NCBI GenBank assembly: GCA_033439255.1
Contig: CM065880.1
Span: 1,364,001-1,428,000 of the forward strand
DNA from: Hericium rajendrae
Lineage: Eukaryota; Basidiomycota; Agaricomycetes; Russulales; Hericiaceae
Length of the DNA: 64,000 bases
Direction of reading: 5' to 3'
Shown here: positions 12,360-24,786 of the stretch, piece after piece
Layout of the letters: each line of letters opens with the position of its first letter
Position numbering within the stretch: position 1 is the first letter of the stretch
Notes under the pieces: generated by a model
The model's database searches: none
Seen by the model: the letters and a program-made list of their open reading frames with translations, nothing else
Told to the model about the DNA's origin: nothing
Position numbers and translations under genes: made by a program

Positions 12360-12627
12360 TTCGACATACGCTGCTCTGCACTCATTGCTCTGTCCTTTTT
12401 CGTCTTGTTTCGAGCTCTCGTCATCTTTTGTCGCTCTTGCACGCTCGTGTCGTGTCATCCACTCATCGTTCTCAGCTCTCAGGTCCTTTGTGCTCTCCCA
12501 GTGATTTTGTTGCTCCCAGGTGATCTCAAGTGCTCTTTGGTGTCCTCCCGTGCTCTCATTCCGTGCCCATCAATGAGCACTTCAACTCGTTCGAACTTTC
12601 GATTCAAATCAACTCGGATTACCCGAT
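12360..12627 (+). promoter_or_regulatory. Pyrimidine-rich leader of the Gly/Glu-repeat gene
   Basis: A long CT-rich tract upstream of the ATG at 12628, typical of a mushroom core promoter and 5' UTR. No clear TATA box. Confidence 0.35.
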
Positions 12628-12753
12628 ATGGGCAAGAAGCATACTGCTGCCCAACGAGCAGCAGCAACTGCGAGTACAGCGACCACCGCATCCCCACCGT
12701 CCGTCCCAGCAGCACCCGACAACGATGCTGTCGCATTCGAGCACCCAGAGCTA

Positions 12754-13334
12754 CATCAGGAAGGTTGACAACTTTCTGATTGACCTGACAATTTCTAACC
12801 CTACTGATAGCTTCTGATTGACCTGATCCACCTGAAAGCAATCTTGAGAAGCAAATATCTGATCAGACTTTTACATTCAAGAAAAGACATTTATTGTCAG
12901 ATATAAGAGTTTTTAATCTCTAACTAATAGATATATCAAAATCTTTGATATCTAAAATTTTTGAAAATCTGAGAGTGTCTGATTTCAAATCTGGAGGTCA
13001 AATATCAGTCAGATGGATCAGACAGTGTCAGGCACCATCAGATGCTCTCAGACAGTTGCAGATAATTTTCAGATATTTGACCTCCAGATTTGAAAAAAAT
13101 CTCAGATCAGACACTCTCAGATTTAGAAAATTTCAGATATCAGAGATTTTGTTATATCTATTAGTTAGAGATTACAAACTTATATATCTGACAATAAATG
13201 TCTTTACTTAAATGTAAAAGTTTGATCAGATATTTGCCTGTTAAGATTGCTTTCAGGTAGATCAGGTCAATCAGGAGCTGTCAGTAGGGTTAGAAATTGT
13301 CAGGTCAATCAGAAAGTTGTCAACCTTCCTGATG
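12754..13334. mobile_element. Foldback element A2 (581 bp, TSD TA)
   Basis: CATCAGGAAGG termini, flanked by TA on both sides, inserted in an exon of the Gly/Glu-repeat gene. Confidence 0.88.
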
Positions 13335-13823
13335 TACACACAGCACCAGCGCAGCACCAGCCCAACGCAAACGCCGCAAACACGTGCCCTGCGCCCCTCG
13401 TTTCGTCTCTCGGACGCCCGACCTCAGCTCCCTTGCCGCCTGAGACCACCGCGACCACCGCGACCACCAACGTTGTAGCCGTATCGCGCAGCAGCCCAGC
13501 GGTAACAGCCATAACCGACCGCGAGCCGGACACGCACCTCGCACTAGCCATAGCCGACCCGCGCGACCCGCCCAATCCAAACCCATTCCGCGCAGCACGC
13601 AGAGCGTTTCCCGCCTCGCACATGCGCATGGCAAGACCGAACGACATACCAGCATCGACACGGGCATCAGCAGACGGAAACGAGATGGAGCACGAGGTTG
13701 GGGCCCGCCGAGAGGGATGGGACGTCGCGCATGGTGAGTACACGCCCCACGCACTCCACGGCACCAGCTCCGTGCAGTATACACACCCCGTCCCCCCTAC
13801 CGCCTCTCCTGTGCCGCATATTC

Positions 13824-14224
13824 CATCAGGAACCTTCAAAACTTTCTGTTTGACCTGCGAGGCATCTGACAGTGTCTGTATGACCTGCAGCAGTTGTATC
13901 AGACACATCAGATACTCTCAGACAACATCAGCTACTCTCAGCTAGCTGCAGAATATTTGACCTCAAGATTCAAAAAAGTATCAATGCAGAATGCTCACAG
14001 ACTGATCAGAACTGCTCAGATTTATGTAAATTTTAGATATTGAAAACTTTGTTGCATCTAATGATTAGAGTTGGATGACTACTATATCTGCCAATAGTTA
14101 TTGACTTCAAAATATAAAATCTCTGATTAGAAATTGTCCTCTAATTAGAGCCTGCAGCTGAATCAGGTCTTGCAGTTGATCAGACTCTGCAGGATCCATC
14201 AGAAAGTTTTGAAGGTTCCTGATG
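13824..14224. mobile_element. Foldback element family B, copy B1 (401 bp, TSD TC)
   Basis: Begins CATCAGGAACCTTCAAAAC and ends with its inverse. TC on both sides. Shares CATCAGGAA with family A but has a different body. Confidence 0.88.
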
Positions 14225-16375
14225 TCCAACGTCAATCCCGCACGACGTGCCTGCAAGTCCCAGCAGCACCATGCATCTCCGCGCCACCGAGAATGAGTCA
14301 GGAGGACTCGTCGAAGCCCACGAGGACGACTCGCACGCCCTGCATCCACGCCCCATGCCCCATGTCCCGCATCTCGCACAACCGCCGATGCCCGGAATCG
14401 AACCGGGAGAGCCCCACATGGCCACCGCGTACGCATCAACCGAGGATTCTGCACCCCCGCATGCCGACTTCATCGCCCGCGCGCTTCACGACGACATCAT
14501 GGCGATTGCAATCCAGAAGGGCTTTGATGCGGGATTGAAGATGGGGCGGAACGATGGGTTTCGCGAAGGGTTGGAAGCCGCGAAACGCAGAAAGGGGGAC
14601 ACGGGTCGTGAGGAGGGCAGGAACGAGGAGATTGCGAGGGATAGCATCGAGATGAGCAGCCCGGACAGCATCCGTGATGGTATCCACGCGGTCCAAACGC
14701 CCCCATGCTCCACGATCTCCATCAACTCAACGAGCACCGCATCGCATGACCCACAACCCGCGTGCACCCCCGCACGACTCGCTAAGTCGATCGAGGAGAT
14801 TGACACCGACCTCGTTGCGCGCATCCGCAAGACGGCGGAGGACGAGGGTTGGGAGGAAGGATGCGCCGCCGGGACTTTACTTGGACGAGCGAGAGGGTAT
14901 CAAGACGGGTACGACGCCACGAGATGCGAAGTGAGCACCACACGCAGCGTCCCCGACGGCGTTGACATGTCCCCGAACCCCACGTCACGCTCGACCTCCC
15001 GCACCGACCCCGCTCTTACCGTTCCACATCCCGCACTGCTCGAACAAATGCCCGCCCCCGGATTCGAACCGAGGCAGCCCCTGGCAGCCCCTGCGGACAA
15101 ACCGCGCGAAGCACATGGCGCAAGCGCGATTACCACCCCAGCGCCGATCAGAGCCCCACCATTTATGGCAATGTCGCTCTTCGAGATCCACCCGGACCTC
15201 TTGCAGGAAATCGCAGAGCAAAACACGCGCAGGGGTCGAAAGGAGGGGAAGAAAGAAGGTTGAGAAGAAGGATATAGCGAGGGATTAGAGGCGGGGAGGA
15301 AGATGGGGGTAATGGAAGGCCGAGACCATGGATTCGCCGAAGGGAAGGCCGCAGGGATACAGGCAGGACGCGTGCTCGAACGCGTCGAGGTACGTCGCGT
15401 CGCGCACCCCTCCGTTTACGTCCAGACAGACGACCGGCCTGTCCGCACGTACGTCGACACCGCCGTCCGGACCTCTGAGTCCCTACCGACCCCACGCGCT
15501 GACGTCGCCATGCAGACATTACCACTCTACGCGGCTGCCATGCCGTTCATCAAGGATTCCGATCCCGCCCTGCTCGACCCCACACACCTGAAGGAGATTG
15601 TGGTGACAGCACTGTCTGATGGCCATGCTGCGGGTTTGAAGGAAGGCTGGCATGTGGGTCTGCAAGAAGGAACTGCCACAGGGAGGAAGATGGGCATGAT
15701 CGAAGGCCGCGAGCGTGGATTCGACGAGGGAAAGTTCGCAGGGGTGAAGATCGGGCGCGAACTCGAACGCGCAGAGGTACGTCGCATCGTGCGCTGCTCC
15801 ACCCACGTCCAGACCGACACGCTACCTGCCTACATCTGCACTTTTGCCAACTCTGCGGCTCGAACGGGTGAACGGCGCCATCCTATCTGTACCAACTCAG
15901 CCATGCAAACCATGCCATCTGGCCGCATCGAGTCCGCTGCACCGATGGTGCCCAAGATGGACCTCATCCCTGCCGCACTTTCACCCGCACCGTTCTCCTG
16001 GGCTGATGATGCCAATTCACTCCCGATCTTGCCTCCCCCGCCTCTGTGTTCAGCATCACCACGTGATTTTTCTGCTTTGCGGTCTGACTTAGTGACCCAG
16101 CCCTTTGGATCCATACAGCGACGAGCACAACGTTCCCAACGACACAGCATTCGAACATTTCCATTCCGTCGACACCCGTCTTCATCGCTGTCCTGGCGCT
16201 CATCAATACCACCTTCGCGTCCTGTCCATTCAGTGAAGCATGATGCTGACCTTGAGTGGGCAACAGATCCTCATCTTTCGGAGCTGTCTCGTATCTTGCA
16301 GGGCCTTGGGTGGGTTCACTCCTCGTTTTCATCAGGTCAGGTTTCAGAGGCAACGCGGACGTTGCCATGTTGGAG

Positions 16376-16776
16376 CATCAGGAACCTTCAAAACTTTCTG
16401 ATGGACCCTGCAGAGTCTGATCAACTGCAAGACCTGATCCAGCTGCAGGCTCTAATTAGAGATCAATTTCTGATCAGAGCTTTTATATTTTGAAATCAAT
16501 AACTATTGACAGATATAGTAGTCATCCAACTCTAATCATTAGATGCAACAAAGTTTTCAATATCTAAAATTTATATAAATCTGATCAGTTCTGATCAGTC
16601 TGTGAGCATTCTGCATTGATACTTTTTTGAATCTTCAGGTCAAATATTCTGCAGCTAGCTGAGAGTAGCTGATGTTGTCTGAGAGTATCTGATGTGTCTG
16701 ATGCAACTGCTGCAGGTCATGCAGACACTGTCAGATGTCTCGCAGGTCAAACAGAAAGTTTTGAAGGTTCCTGATG
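16376..16776. mobile_element. Foldback element B2 (401 bp, TSD AG)
   Basis: Same family as B1, inverted relative to it at the centre. AG on both sides. Confidence 0.88.
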
Positions 16777-16787
16777 AGGGGGGCACA

Positions 16788-16959
16788 TGGAGTGGGGAGA
16801 CTAGGTCTCCCACCCTCCAGAGGTTGGGTCAGCAGCGGTGGTTAGCCGAGGGCTTAGTCAGCATAGCCCATGTCTGTAGCATGTCACAGTAGCTAGGTTG
16901 TCATCAGCATTCATCTGCATTCCTTCGGGGCATAGCTAGAGTCCCCTGGGCTCACTCCA
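16788..16959. repeat. 172-bp dispersed repeat G, copy 2
   Basis: Near-identical to 12168-12339. Lies 11 bp after B2, so the two copies of G bracket the Gly/Glu-repeat gene in direct orientation. Confidence 0.65.
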
Positions 16960-17410
16960 GCGTGAGGGCGACGGAGTCGTGCAAGTGAGGTGGGCTGGCA
17001 CGGAGGGAAGGCGGGGCAAAGCTGACACGCCGGGTGGACGCATACGAACGGTAGGGCAGGCGAAAAGGGCACCTGGGTCGTGCGGGTGGATCGAAGCGGG
17101 CATGGCGGGCGTGGCGGGTGCACGAGCGCACGAGCGCACGAGCGCACGAGCGCAAGAGCACACGAGCGCAGACGGCGGGACCAGGGAAAGAGGGGCGCCC
17201 AGCCGGGGTGAACAGGCGGGCTCGCGAAATGGCCAGCAAACTGCGGCACCGGGAGGAACGAATGGTAGACGACGAGGTGGAACCAAGCTGGCATGGCGGG
17301 CACACGAGCGCAGACGGCAGGACCGGGGACAGAGGGGCCCAGATAGGGTGAACGGGGGCTCGCGAAACGGCCAGCGAACGGCAGCGTAGGGGAAAACGAA
17401 TGGTATGCAA
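16960..17410. repeat. GC-rich tandem repeat region
   Basis: Contains a run of CGAGCGCA words (about 17118-17170) and a diverged duplication with about 142-bp spacing (GCGCAGACGGC near 17166 and 17308). Overlapping ORFs on both strands are compositional. Confidence 0.5.
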
Positions 17411-17662
17411 CGCCTGGAGGTGGTCGTGTCGGTGCTGTGGTCGAAACGGGGCTCGTAGGGTGGACAGGAGGGCGGGAAGGGGGGAGCAGCGAGGAGGGAG
17501 CAGGGAGCAGGGAGAAGAGGGTATAAGTGCCCATGAGCAGCCACGACCAGCAGCCACAATGGGCCTAGGGACGGCCGAAGCCCGAAGCCGAGGTTCGGGA
17601 AGTACCAAAAACAGCGTTCGGAACCCGAGCCCGGAAGCCACGGGCCGCTCCCGGTGAGCAGT

Positions 17663-17938
17663 GGTATTTTACTATAGTAAACAGCGACTTTTACTATAGT
17701 GAAATGCTGGAAATCACCAGCAGAGTGGTGCTCCTACCAGAATACTACTGACCCCAGTAATAGAAGGCCCAAAATACTACTACAGGCCTGCAGCACAGCA
17801 GGTATTTCACTATAGTAAATAGCAATGTTTACTATAGTGAAATGTCAGAAATCACCAGCAGGGTGGTGCTCCCACCAGAATACTACTGAACCCTGTAATA
17901 GAAGGCCCAAAATACTACTACAGGCCTGCAGCACAGCA
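17663..17938. repeat. 138-bp direct repeat, two units
   Basis: Units 17663-17800 and 17801-17938. Each contains TTTACTATAGTAAA-like palindromes, which recur as a partial third unit to about 17990. Probably a fragment of another mobile element. Confidence 0.65.
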
Positions 17939-18001
17939 ACACTATAGTAGACTGCAATTGCAGCAATAGTAGTACTAAACACTATCTAACTGCCGAATCC
18001 A

Positions 18002-21000
18002 CTATGGTTTGCTGCAATTGTAGGGGTATAGTATACTTAGGGAACCAGTACAGTTGCGAGCATGCAGCCGAGCTAGGATGGTGCGAACGGCGCGTTCCCA
18101 AGCTGCGAAGAGAGGCGCGGACGTCGCGGGGCCTGTGTAGTGGAACCAATCACTGAGAGAGTGCCCGGCTTGCAGGTATTCTGGCATTTGGTGTGCAGGC
18201 AAGTCAGGTTCGGCTGAGGCGACGGCCCGGCGCCATATGAAGCCTACGCCGCACTGAACGAGCCATGGGATGAACTCGGCGTAGGATGCCTGCAGATTCC
18301 GCTGGTGCCACGTGGCGGCACAAACGATGCTGTGCGAGTCCAAGTACAAGTACCTGTCTGCATGTGTCAGGTCGACACTGGGCAGTTGAAGGGGGGCAGG
18401 CAGGGAGGAGGAGGTCAGGCGAGGAGGCTCCGGAGGTAAGAGGGGAGCGATGAGCTCGGCCGCAGAGGCAAAGGGCAGGGCGGAGGCCATGGTGGGTGGA
18501 GGGAACACGGCAACAGGGGCTGAAGGTGCGACAACCAGAGCGGGGGTAGGAGGCACTGAAGGGTTAGGGGCTGGTGATGATAGCTCTGCGGATACCGTAG
18601 GAGCATCCGAGTCATCTGTGATACGAAGCAGCAGGGATGGAGGCGAGGCGTCAACCATGGGGAGGCACTGCAATAGAGATAGCTGGGCTGATGCCAGGGT
18701 GGGTGGACCGGACGAGTCAGACGAAGGCTGCGACCACTGCAAGGACTCCTCGGAGATTCGAGAAAGCAGCGAATCAGAGATCCGGTCGGAGAGAGATAGC
18801 ACTGCTGTGCTGGGAAGGAGCACAGCTGGGGATGAAGGCAGCAGCCAGGGCCCATGGGGGCTAGGGCCACGACGACGACATTGAGGAGCCTGACGGCTAT
18901 GATGAGGGGATGGAGAGCAGCCACGGGGATGAGGCTGGCGACGAGAGGAGGGAGATGGCAACCAACGTGGGCATTTGCACCAGTGGGTGAGTTCCGCGCT
19001 GGAGTATGTCAGGCGGTACGAGTTCGACGGTGGAGGCAGCAGCCGGGAGGAGCTGGTCGAGGGTCTGCCTTGCAATGTGGCAGTTTTCAGGTCTCGACGG
19101 CAGTGAGTGTCTTCCCGAGAGGCGGCTGCTGCTGCTGCGAGGGCCTGTGCTTTGTCTTCATCAGTGATGATTGGGTCCATGCAATGGAGAGAGGGACTCG
19201 ATCCCAGGGATACTGGAGGGTCATCATCTGGGGTCGTGGTCCTGGCCTTGCCTTTGCCCTTGTTACTGGCTGGCACAGGAGATGGTGGTGCCGGGGTTGG
19301 GGACGAGATATGCATGGGACTTTGAGCAGGCGGCGGCATGATTGATCCCTGTGGAAGAGGAGTCATTGGCAGGGGTCCCATATAAGCGTCATGTTCGTCG
19401 AGCTGAAGGAGTTGAGCTGCAGATGGTTCTGGTGCAGGTTCGGGCGTAAGGGCCCTGGTCTCTGGCGGAGATGGCAGTGCAGGACCTAAGACATTCAGGG
19501 CATGGATGGAATAGTCGGCCAGGCCAGAGAAGGGCTCCAGTGCCTCTGCAGATACCGCGGGGGTGACAGGAGGGCCAGGGATGATATCATAGCTGTGAGG
19601 GCCACTGGTTAGATCGTCGTTGTCGTCATCTTCAGGTGCTCGTAAACCTGCAATGCCCATTTCTTCTGGAAGCTCACCCGTTGCGATGATACAGTGTCCT
19701 TTGGCTGGGTAATCCCAATAGAATACATTGTTGCTGATGAACTCATTCATCTGTACTGATTTCCAATTGTAATGTGTTTCTTCCGAGGTGTCGTTGCGCA
19801 TATACCAGGTGATGAATGACCAACAAAATTGGCGCGGTGGCTGCCCTGAGTTGATGCAGCTGGGTTTGTGTTGACGAGGGCTGGAGGATGAGGCTGCCAA
19901 AGGGGACGGGCCTGTCGATGTAGTAATGGGAGGGGCTGACACAGGTTGAGAGGACGCAGATGCCACAGTCCGTTCAGGTCACAAAGGGGCTGACTGAGCA
20001 TTACGTTGACATTGTCATTCCTGTTGTCGAGCACATTTGAAAGCGCTCATCTCAGCACGGTGGGCGTGGAGCTGGGTACTGTCCCAGTCTTGCCCGTTGT
20101 GTCGAGTGGGATCTAGGCAAGCAACGGACAAGTTCCCGTGAGCTGCCTCATCCCAGAGATATGCCATGCATCAGGAAGGTTGACAACTTTCTGATTGACC
20201 TGACAATTTCTAACCCTACTGACAGCTTCTGATTGACCTGATCCACCTGAAAGCAATCTTGGGAAGCAAATATCTGATCAGACTTTTACATTCAAGAAAA
20301 GACATTTATTGTCAGATATATAAGTTTTTAATCTCTAACTAATAGATATATCAAAATCTTTGATATCTGAAATTTTTGAAAATCTGAGAGTGTCTGATTT
20401 CAAATCTGGAGGTCAAATATCAGTCAGATGGATCAGACAGTGTCAGACACCATCAGATGCTCTTAGACAGTTGCAGATAAATTTCAGATATTTGACCTCC
20501 AGATTTGAAAAAATTCTCAGATCAAACACTCTCAGATTTAGAAAATTTCAGATATCAGAGATTTTGTTATATCTATTAGTTAGAGATTACAAACTTATAT
20601 ATCTGACAATAAATGTCTTTACTTAAATGTAAAAGTTTGATCAGATATTTGCCTGTTAAGATTGCTTTCAGGTGGATCAGGTCAATCAGGAGCTGTCAGT
20701 AGGGTTAGAAATTGTCAGGTCAATCAGAAAGTTGTCAACCTTCCTGATGTGGGGACGTGATGGTGAAGCATGAGGTCGACATCTGGGAGGTGTGCAGGAC
20801 CTACCGCAGGATTGAGGTAGGTGCCTACGTGGGCAAGGCTCATCCATGGGGTGTCGCGGACGATGCTTCGTCAGTGTTCCGGTGCGGGCAGGAGCTCGAA
20901 GTAATTAGGCAGGCTATGAGCCAGTATCCAACGTAGAAAACCCCACCATTCTAAGTATGATCCTCGAGCATGGAATAAGAAAAGGTGTAGCTCTGCAGCT

Positions 21001-21098
21001 GAGTGGGTGTGGGGTGAAGGGGCATCCATGTCCATGGGAAAGTGACGGATGCTGAGCCTGTGAGCGATAGAAAGAGTGACACTTTGAAGCTGCGAATA
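18002..21098 (-). pseudogene. Unidentified Pro/Ser-rich gene, interrupted
   Basis: I cannot name the family. A minus-strand frame ends at 18002, with more than 600 residues in its last open part. It consists of a tryptophan-bearing N-terminal block (RQFCWSFITWYMRNDT), a long Pro/Ser/Ala linker, and a folded C-terminal block rich in Trp and aromatic residues (YLYLDSHSIVCAATWHQRN ... WLVQCGVGFIWRRAV). Coding-like sequence continues upstream to foldback element A3 at 20169-20749 and beyond it (EWWGFLRWILAHSLPNYF) up to the left LTR of the retroelement at 21099. The reading frame is interrupted in the upstream part. It may be a host gene or a mobile-element accessory protein; the sequence does not decide. 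Confidence 0.4.
20169..20749. mobile_element. Foldback element A3 (581 bp, TSD TG)
   Basis: CATCAGGAAGG termini, TG on both sides, inserted in the Pro/Ser-rich gene region. Confidence 0.88.
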
Positions 21099-21521
21099 TG
21101 TCACAGATCACTCCATTTCTCTCCGCCTTCTTCTCTGCCATCAAGGCATCGCGTCAGTCATGTGCTCCAGCAGCCCCATCACATGTTCACTTCCTTACAT
21201 GACCTGGGGCTATCCTTCACCCATGCCCTTGTTCCCCTTTGGGACATCCTATTGTTCTCCCTCCCATTGTTCTCCTTTTGGTCACCATTGTTCTCACTCT
21301 ATTGTTCGACCCGTTATGGTGTCCATTGTTCTTTTCCCATTGTCGTCCCAGTACTTATAGGCTCCCTGTTGCTTGCCTATTTCCCTAGATTGTCCATTTT
21401 GTCTGTACCGTACTGTACCTCCAATACAGGTCACTGCACTGCTAGTCACTCTCTGCTCTCTCGCTCTCATCATCGCTGGTGACTTGGGTGGTTCTCTGCA
21501 GTCTATGACCGAGTCTTGACA
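21099..21521 (+). repeat. 5' LTR of the Ty3 element (423 bp)
   Basis: Starts TGTCACAGATCACTCC and ends GAGTCTTGACA; pairs with 29117-29539. Confidence 0.85.
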
Positions 21522-22559
21522 CCTGGACAATCTCTCATACACCCGCCTCACCTTCCTACTATCGCCCATCATACCTCTCTTCTTTGAACCCTTCACCACC
21601 GACATCTTCACCATATCTCGACATCCATTCCATCAACCTCATCTCCCCTTCCCTATTGCCAACATCATCGAGGGCAGTGCACTCATTCCCCTCCTCCGCT
21701 ATTGTGCTGTGAAGCGTTGGGAAGCCGAAGGAGTTTGGTTTCGATTGAGATCATGGAAACCACACGCAGGTGCTATCTCCATTGCCTTATATGTTCGAAT
21801 TCGAGTTGCTTTTGACGTCGACTTGCAAGAATTCACGTTTGGTGCCTCGGACATTGCCTACCACTGTTGCCAACCCAACTGAGGATCCCCTGTGAGCATC
21901 CTGCCATCGACCTCATTCCCCTTTTGCACACTAGGTTTCTTCACCCCAGAACCCTCGCCTGAGCCTGTGTGGGCCAGAGAACACCTCGGCCACTGATTCC
22001 TCAGAACCCCGCACTCCACCACCTTGTACCCTCATGCCCTTGGATGTCGTCCAGTTGCGGCAGACTTCCTGTAGGTTGTCACCATTGATTCCACCGACCC
22101 CCGCTTCCAGACCACTGCACCCTTCCCACTTGGGATCTTCGAGTCCCTTGGGGACTACCACGTTTACACCCTTGCTGGCATCGCCCAGATCCACTTTTCT
22201 CACCAAGACGCTGCCACCTGCTAGTGGTACTTCGCTGAGTGCGAAGACTTCCCCTACCTCGAACTCGTTGACTTTGACGTTGCCAGAGAGGAACACCACC
22301 GCCTACACCCAGCCACTCCACTGCTCCCCACCGTTGCTCCTCCTAGTATTGACTCCCCTCCCACATGCACTGAACCCCTCTTTGTACCAACAGGTATCAT
22401 CTTCAACACCGTTACCAGGAAGTACTACGCATACCGTTCCAACTCTCGATGCCTAGTCGTTGGCTGGAGATCAAACCTAGTAGAAGGAAGAGATCAGTGG
22501 TTTTGGCAGGCCAGTAGCATTTTCATCACTGAACCTGAACTCGCTCTCTCTCACCAAGT

Positions 22560-23734
22560 CCTAGAAGCATGCGAGCAAGAGCGAGTTGCCCGGCTCGCAG
22601 TCCTCCGTTCACTGCTACCCCCTCACATCCCAACCCTGATACCAGTCCCCTCACCCGCTCCACCTGTCACCACTGTTACATCCACATCCACTGTCAACGT
22701 CAAACCAATCATCGCCCCAGCTCTCCCTGTTCAGCTGCCCAACGACATCCAACCTCGAGATCGGCGTCAAACCTGCTCCCTTTGAGGGAGATCGTTCCAA
22801 GTCCAAGGAGTTCCAGTTGCGTATTCGCTTATTCCTTTGCACCAACTCTGTCCGGTATAAAGATGATACTGCCCAGATCTCCCTCTTCCTCGACCTCTGC
22901 CAGGGCCCTATTGCCAGCCAGTGGGCCACCCAGCGTGTCGAGGAGATCCTTGAGGATGATGATCTCGTGGCTGCAAACACATCTCCAGCTCATGTCCCTC
23001 GCTATGCCGACCTCGCTGCCCTTTGAACTCGCTTCAATTTGGACTTCTCCCCCCTTGATGACTCCAAGGACACCTCCCATGCCATCCAGACCCTCCAGAT
23101 GGGTATGCGCCCGGTAGTCGACTACATCACTGAGTTCGAGTCCTTCGCTCCTTGCACTGGCTACAATGATGTGGCCCTGATCGACTGGTTCCTGCATGGC
23201 CTCAACAGCGCCCTGCGGGATGATTGCCAGTGCAGCTACCTCACGCCCACCACCCTGGCTGAGTGGAAGGCGAGGGCCCATGACAGGAATGCTGCCTACC
23301 TCATGCGCACCCGGTTCCAGAGTCCCTGCCCTACAACTGGGTGCACCCTGGTGAGCACTCGCTCCCCTCAGTCCACATCTACTGGCCGATCCCACACAGT
23401 TGCTGCTACAGGTGCCCAACTGCCCAAACTCTCGGGGTCTGACCGTGAGCGCCTCAGGCATGAGGGCGGTTGCTTCCGCTGTCACCAGAAGGGCCATGGC
23501 TTCCGCGACTGCCCCCTCAATGCCGACTCCAACCCCCGTGCCCCAATCCCTTGTGTCCGAGTGCTAGAAACCGGCTCCACCCCAGGAGTAGCTCCAGAAG
23601 ATGCAGCCGCTGCCCTCGCTGTCCCCGCCATCAACAGGTCCATCGCCGACTTATCATCACAGTTGAAGGACTTGAGCGAGGAGGAGAGGGAAGAGGCAAA
23701 AGCTGCATTGAAAGACATGGTTGAGGGTTTTTAA
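22560..23734 (+). pseudogene. gag region of the Ty3 element
   Basis: Capsid-like helical block followed by a CCHC knuckle (CFRCHQKGHGFRDC near 23473-23514) and an acidic tail. Part of the broken retroelement. The stretch between the 5' LTR and here (21522-22560) looks like leader and upstream gag-like sequence. Confidence 0.7.
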
Positions 23735-23760
23735 AGTGCCCCCCAGTCACGTCATCCATG

Positions 23761-24161
23761 CATCAGGAACCTTCAAAACTTTCTGTTTGACCTGCGAGAC
23801 ATCTGACAGTGTCTGCATGACCTGCAGCAGTTGCATCAGACACATCAGATACTCTCAGACAACATCAGCTACTCTCAGCTAGCTGCAGAATATTTGACCT
23901 GAAGATTCAAAAAAGTATCAATGCAGAATGCTCACAGACTGATCAGAACTGATCAGATTTATATAAATTTTAGATATTGAAAACTTTGTTGCATCTAATG
24001 ATTAGAGTTGGATGACTACTATATCTGTCAATAGTTATTGATTTCAAAATATAAAAGCTCTGATCAGAAATTGATCTCTAATTAGAGCCTGCAGCTGGAT
24101 CAGGTCTTGCAGTTGATCAGACTCTGCAGGGTCCATCAGAAAGTTTTGAAGGTTCCTGATG
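23761..24161. mobile_element. Foldback element B3 (401 bp, TSD TG)
   Basis: TG on both sides. Together with the 44-bp spacer and A4 it forms a 1,026-bp composite repeated inverted at 37001-38026. Confidence 0.88.
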
Positions 24162-24205
24162 TGGGTGGCAAGAAACATTTCTTTGATCCATCGAATCGCT
24201 TCTCT

Positions 24206-24786
24206 CATCAGGAAGGTTGACAACTTTCTGATTGACCTGACAATTTCTAACCCTACTGACAGCTCCTGATTGACCTGATCCACCTAAAAGCAATCTTAAC
24301 AGGCAAATATCTGATCAAACTTTTACATTTAAGTAAAGACATTTATTGTCAGATATATAAGTTTGTAATTTCTAACTAATAGATATAACAAAATCTTTGA
24401 TATCTGAAATTTTCTAAATCTGAGAGTGTCTGATCTGAGAATTTTTTCAAATCTGGAGGTCAAATATCTGAAAATTATCTGCAACTGTCTGAGAGCATCT
24501 GATGGTGTCTGACACTGTCTGATTCATCTGACTGATATTTGACCTCCAGATTTGAAATCAGACACTCTCAGATTTTCAAAAATTTCAGATATCAAAGATT
24601 TTGATATATCTATTAGTTAGAGATTAAAAACTTATATATCTGACAATAAATGTCTTTTCTTGAATGTAAAAGTCTGATCAGATATTTGCTTCCCAAGATT
24701 GCTTTCAGGTGGATCAGGTCAATCAGAAGCTGTCAGTAGGGTTAGAAATTGTCAGGTCAATCAGAAAGTTGTCAACCTTCCTGATG
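24206..24786. mobile_element. Foldback element A4 (581 bp, TSD CT)
   Basis: CT on both sides. Right half of the composite in the retroelement. Confidence 0.88.

Larger units (their letters stand above)
12628..16787 (+). pseudogene. Host-like gene with GxxEGxxxG repeats, disrupted by three foldback elements
   Basis: The family is not identified. The ATG at 12628 (MGKKHTAAQRAAAT) opens a frame that runs to 12753, resumes at 13337 after element A2, runs to 13823, resumes at 14227 after B1 and continues to 16375, where B2 lies. At A2 and B1 the frame is continuous once the element and one 2-bp duplication are taken out. The product is Ala/Pro/Thr-rich at the N terminus, then has helical Gly/Glu/Arg-rich blocks (KMGMIEGRERGFDEGK type, reminiscent of Yae1-like repeats) and an internal duplication (VEVRRVAHPSVYVQTD and AEVRRIVRCSTHVQTD). 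A TGA at 15261-15263 interrupts the frame inside such a block where Arg would fit. The 3' end is unclear, because repeat G and GC-rich DNA follow. Confidence 0.6.

Noticed and set aside
12479-12841. Recurring small ORFs with NCQVNQKVVNLPD or LQNFLMDPAESDQL peptides
   Set aside because: These peptides are translations of foldback element ends and appear wherever A or B copies lie.
16911-17641. Three overlapping minus-strand ORFs
   Set aside because: Pro/Ala/Arg-rich translation of GC-rich tandem repeats; no support.
21042-22456. Plus-strand ORFs in the 5' LTR and leader of the Ty3 element
   Set aside because: The LTR ORF recurs in the 3' LTR as expected of a repeat and has no domain; not a separate gene.
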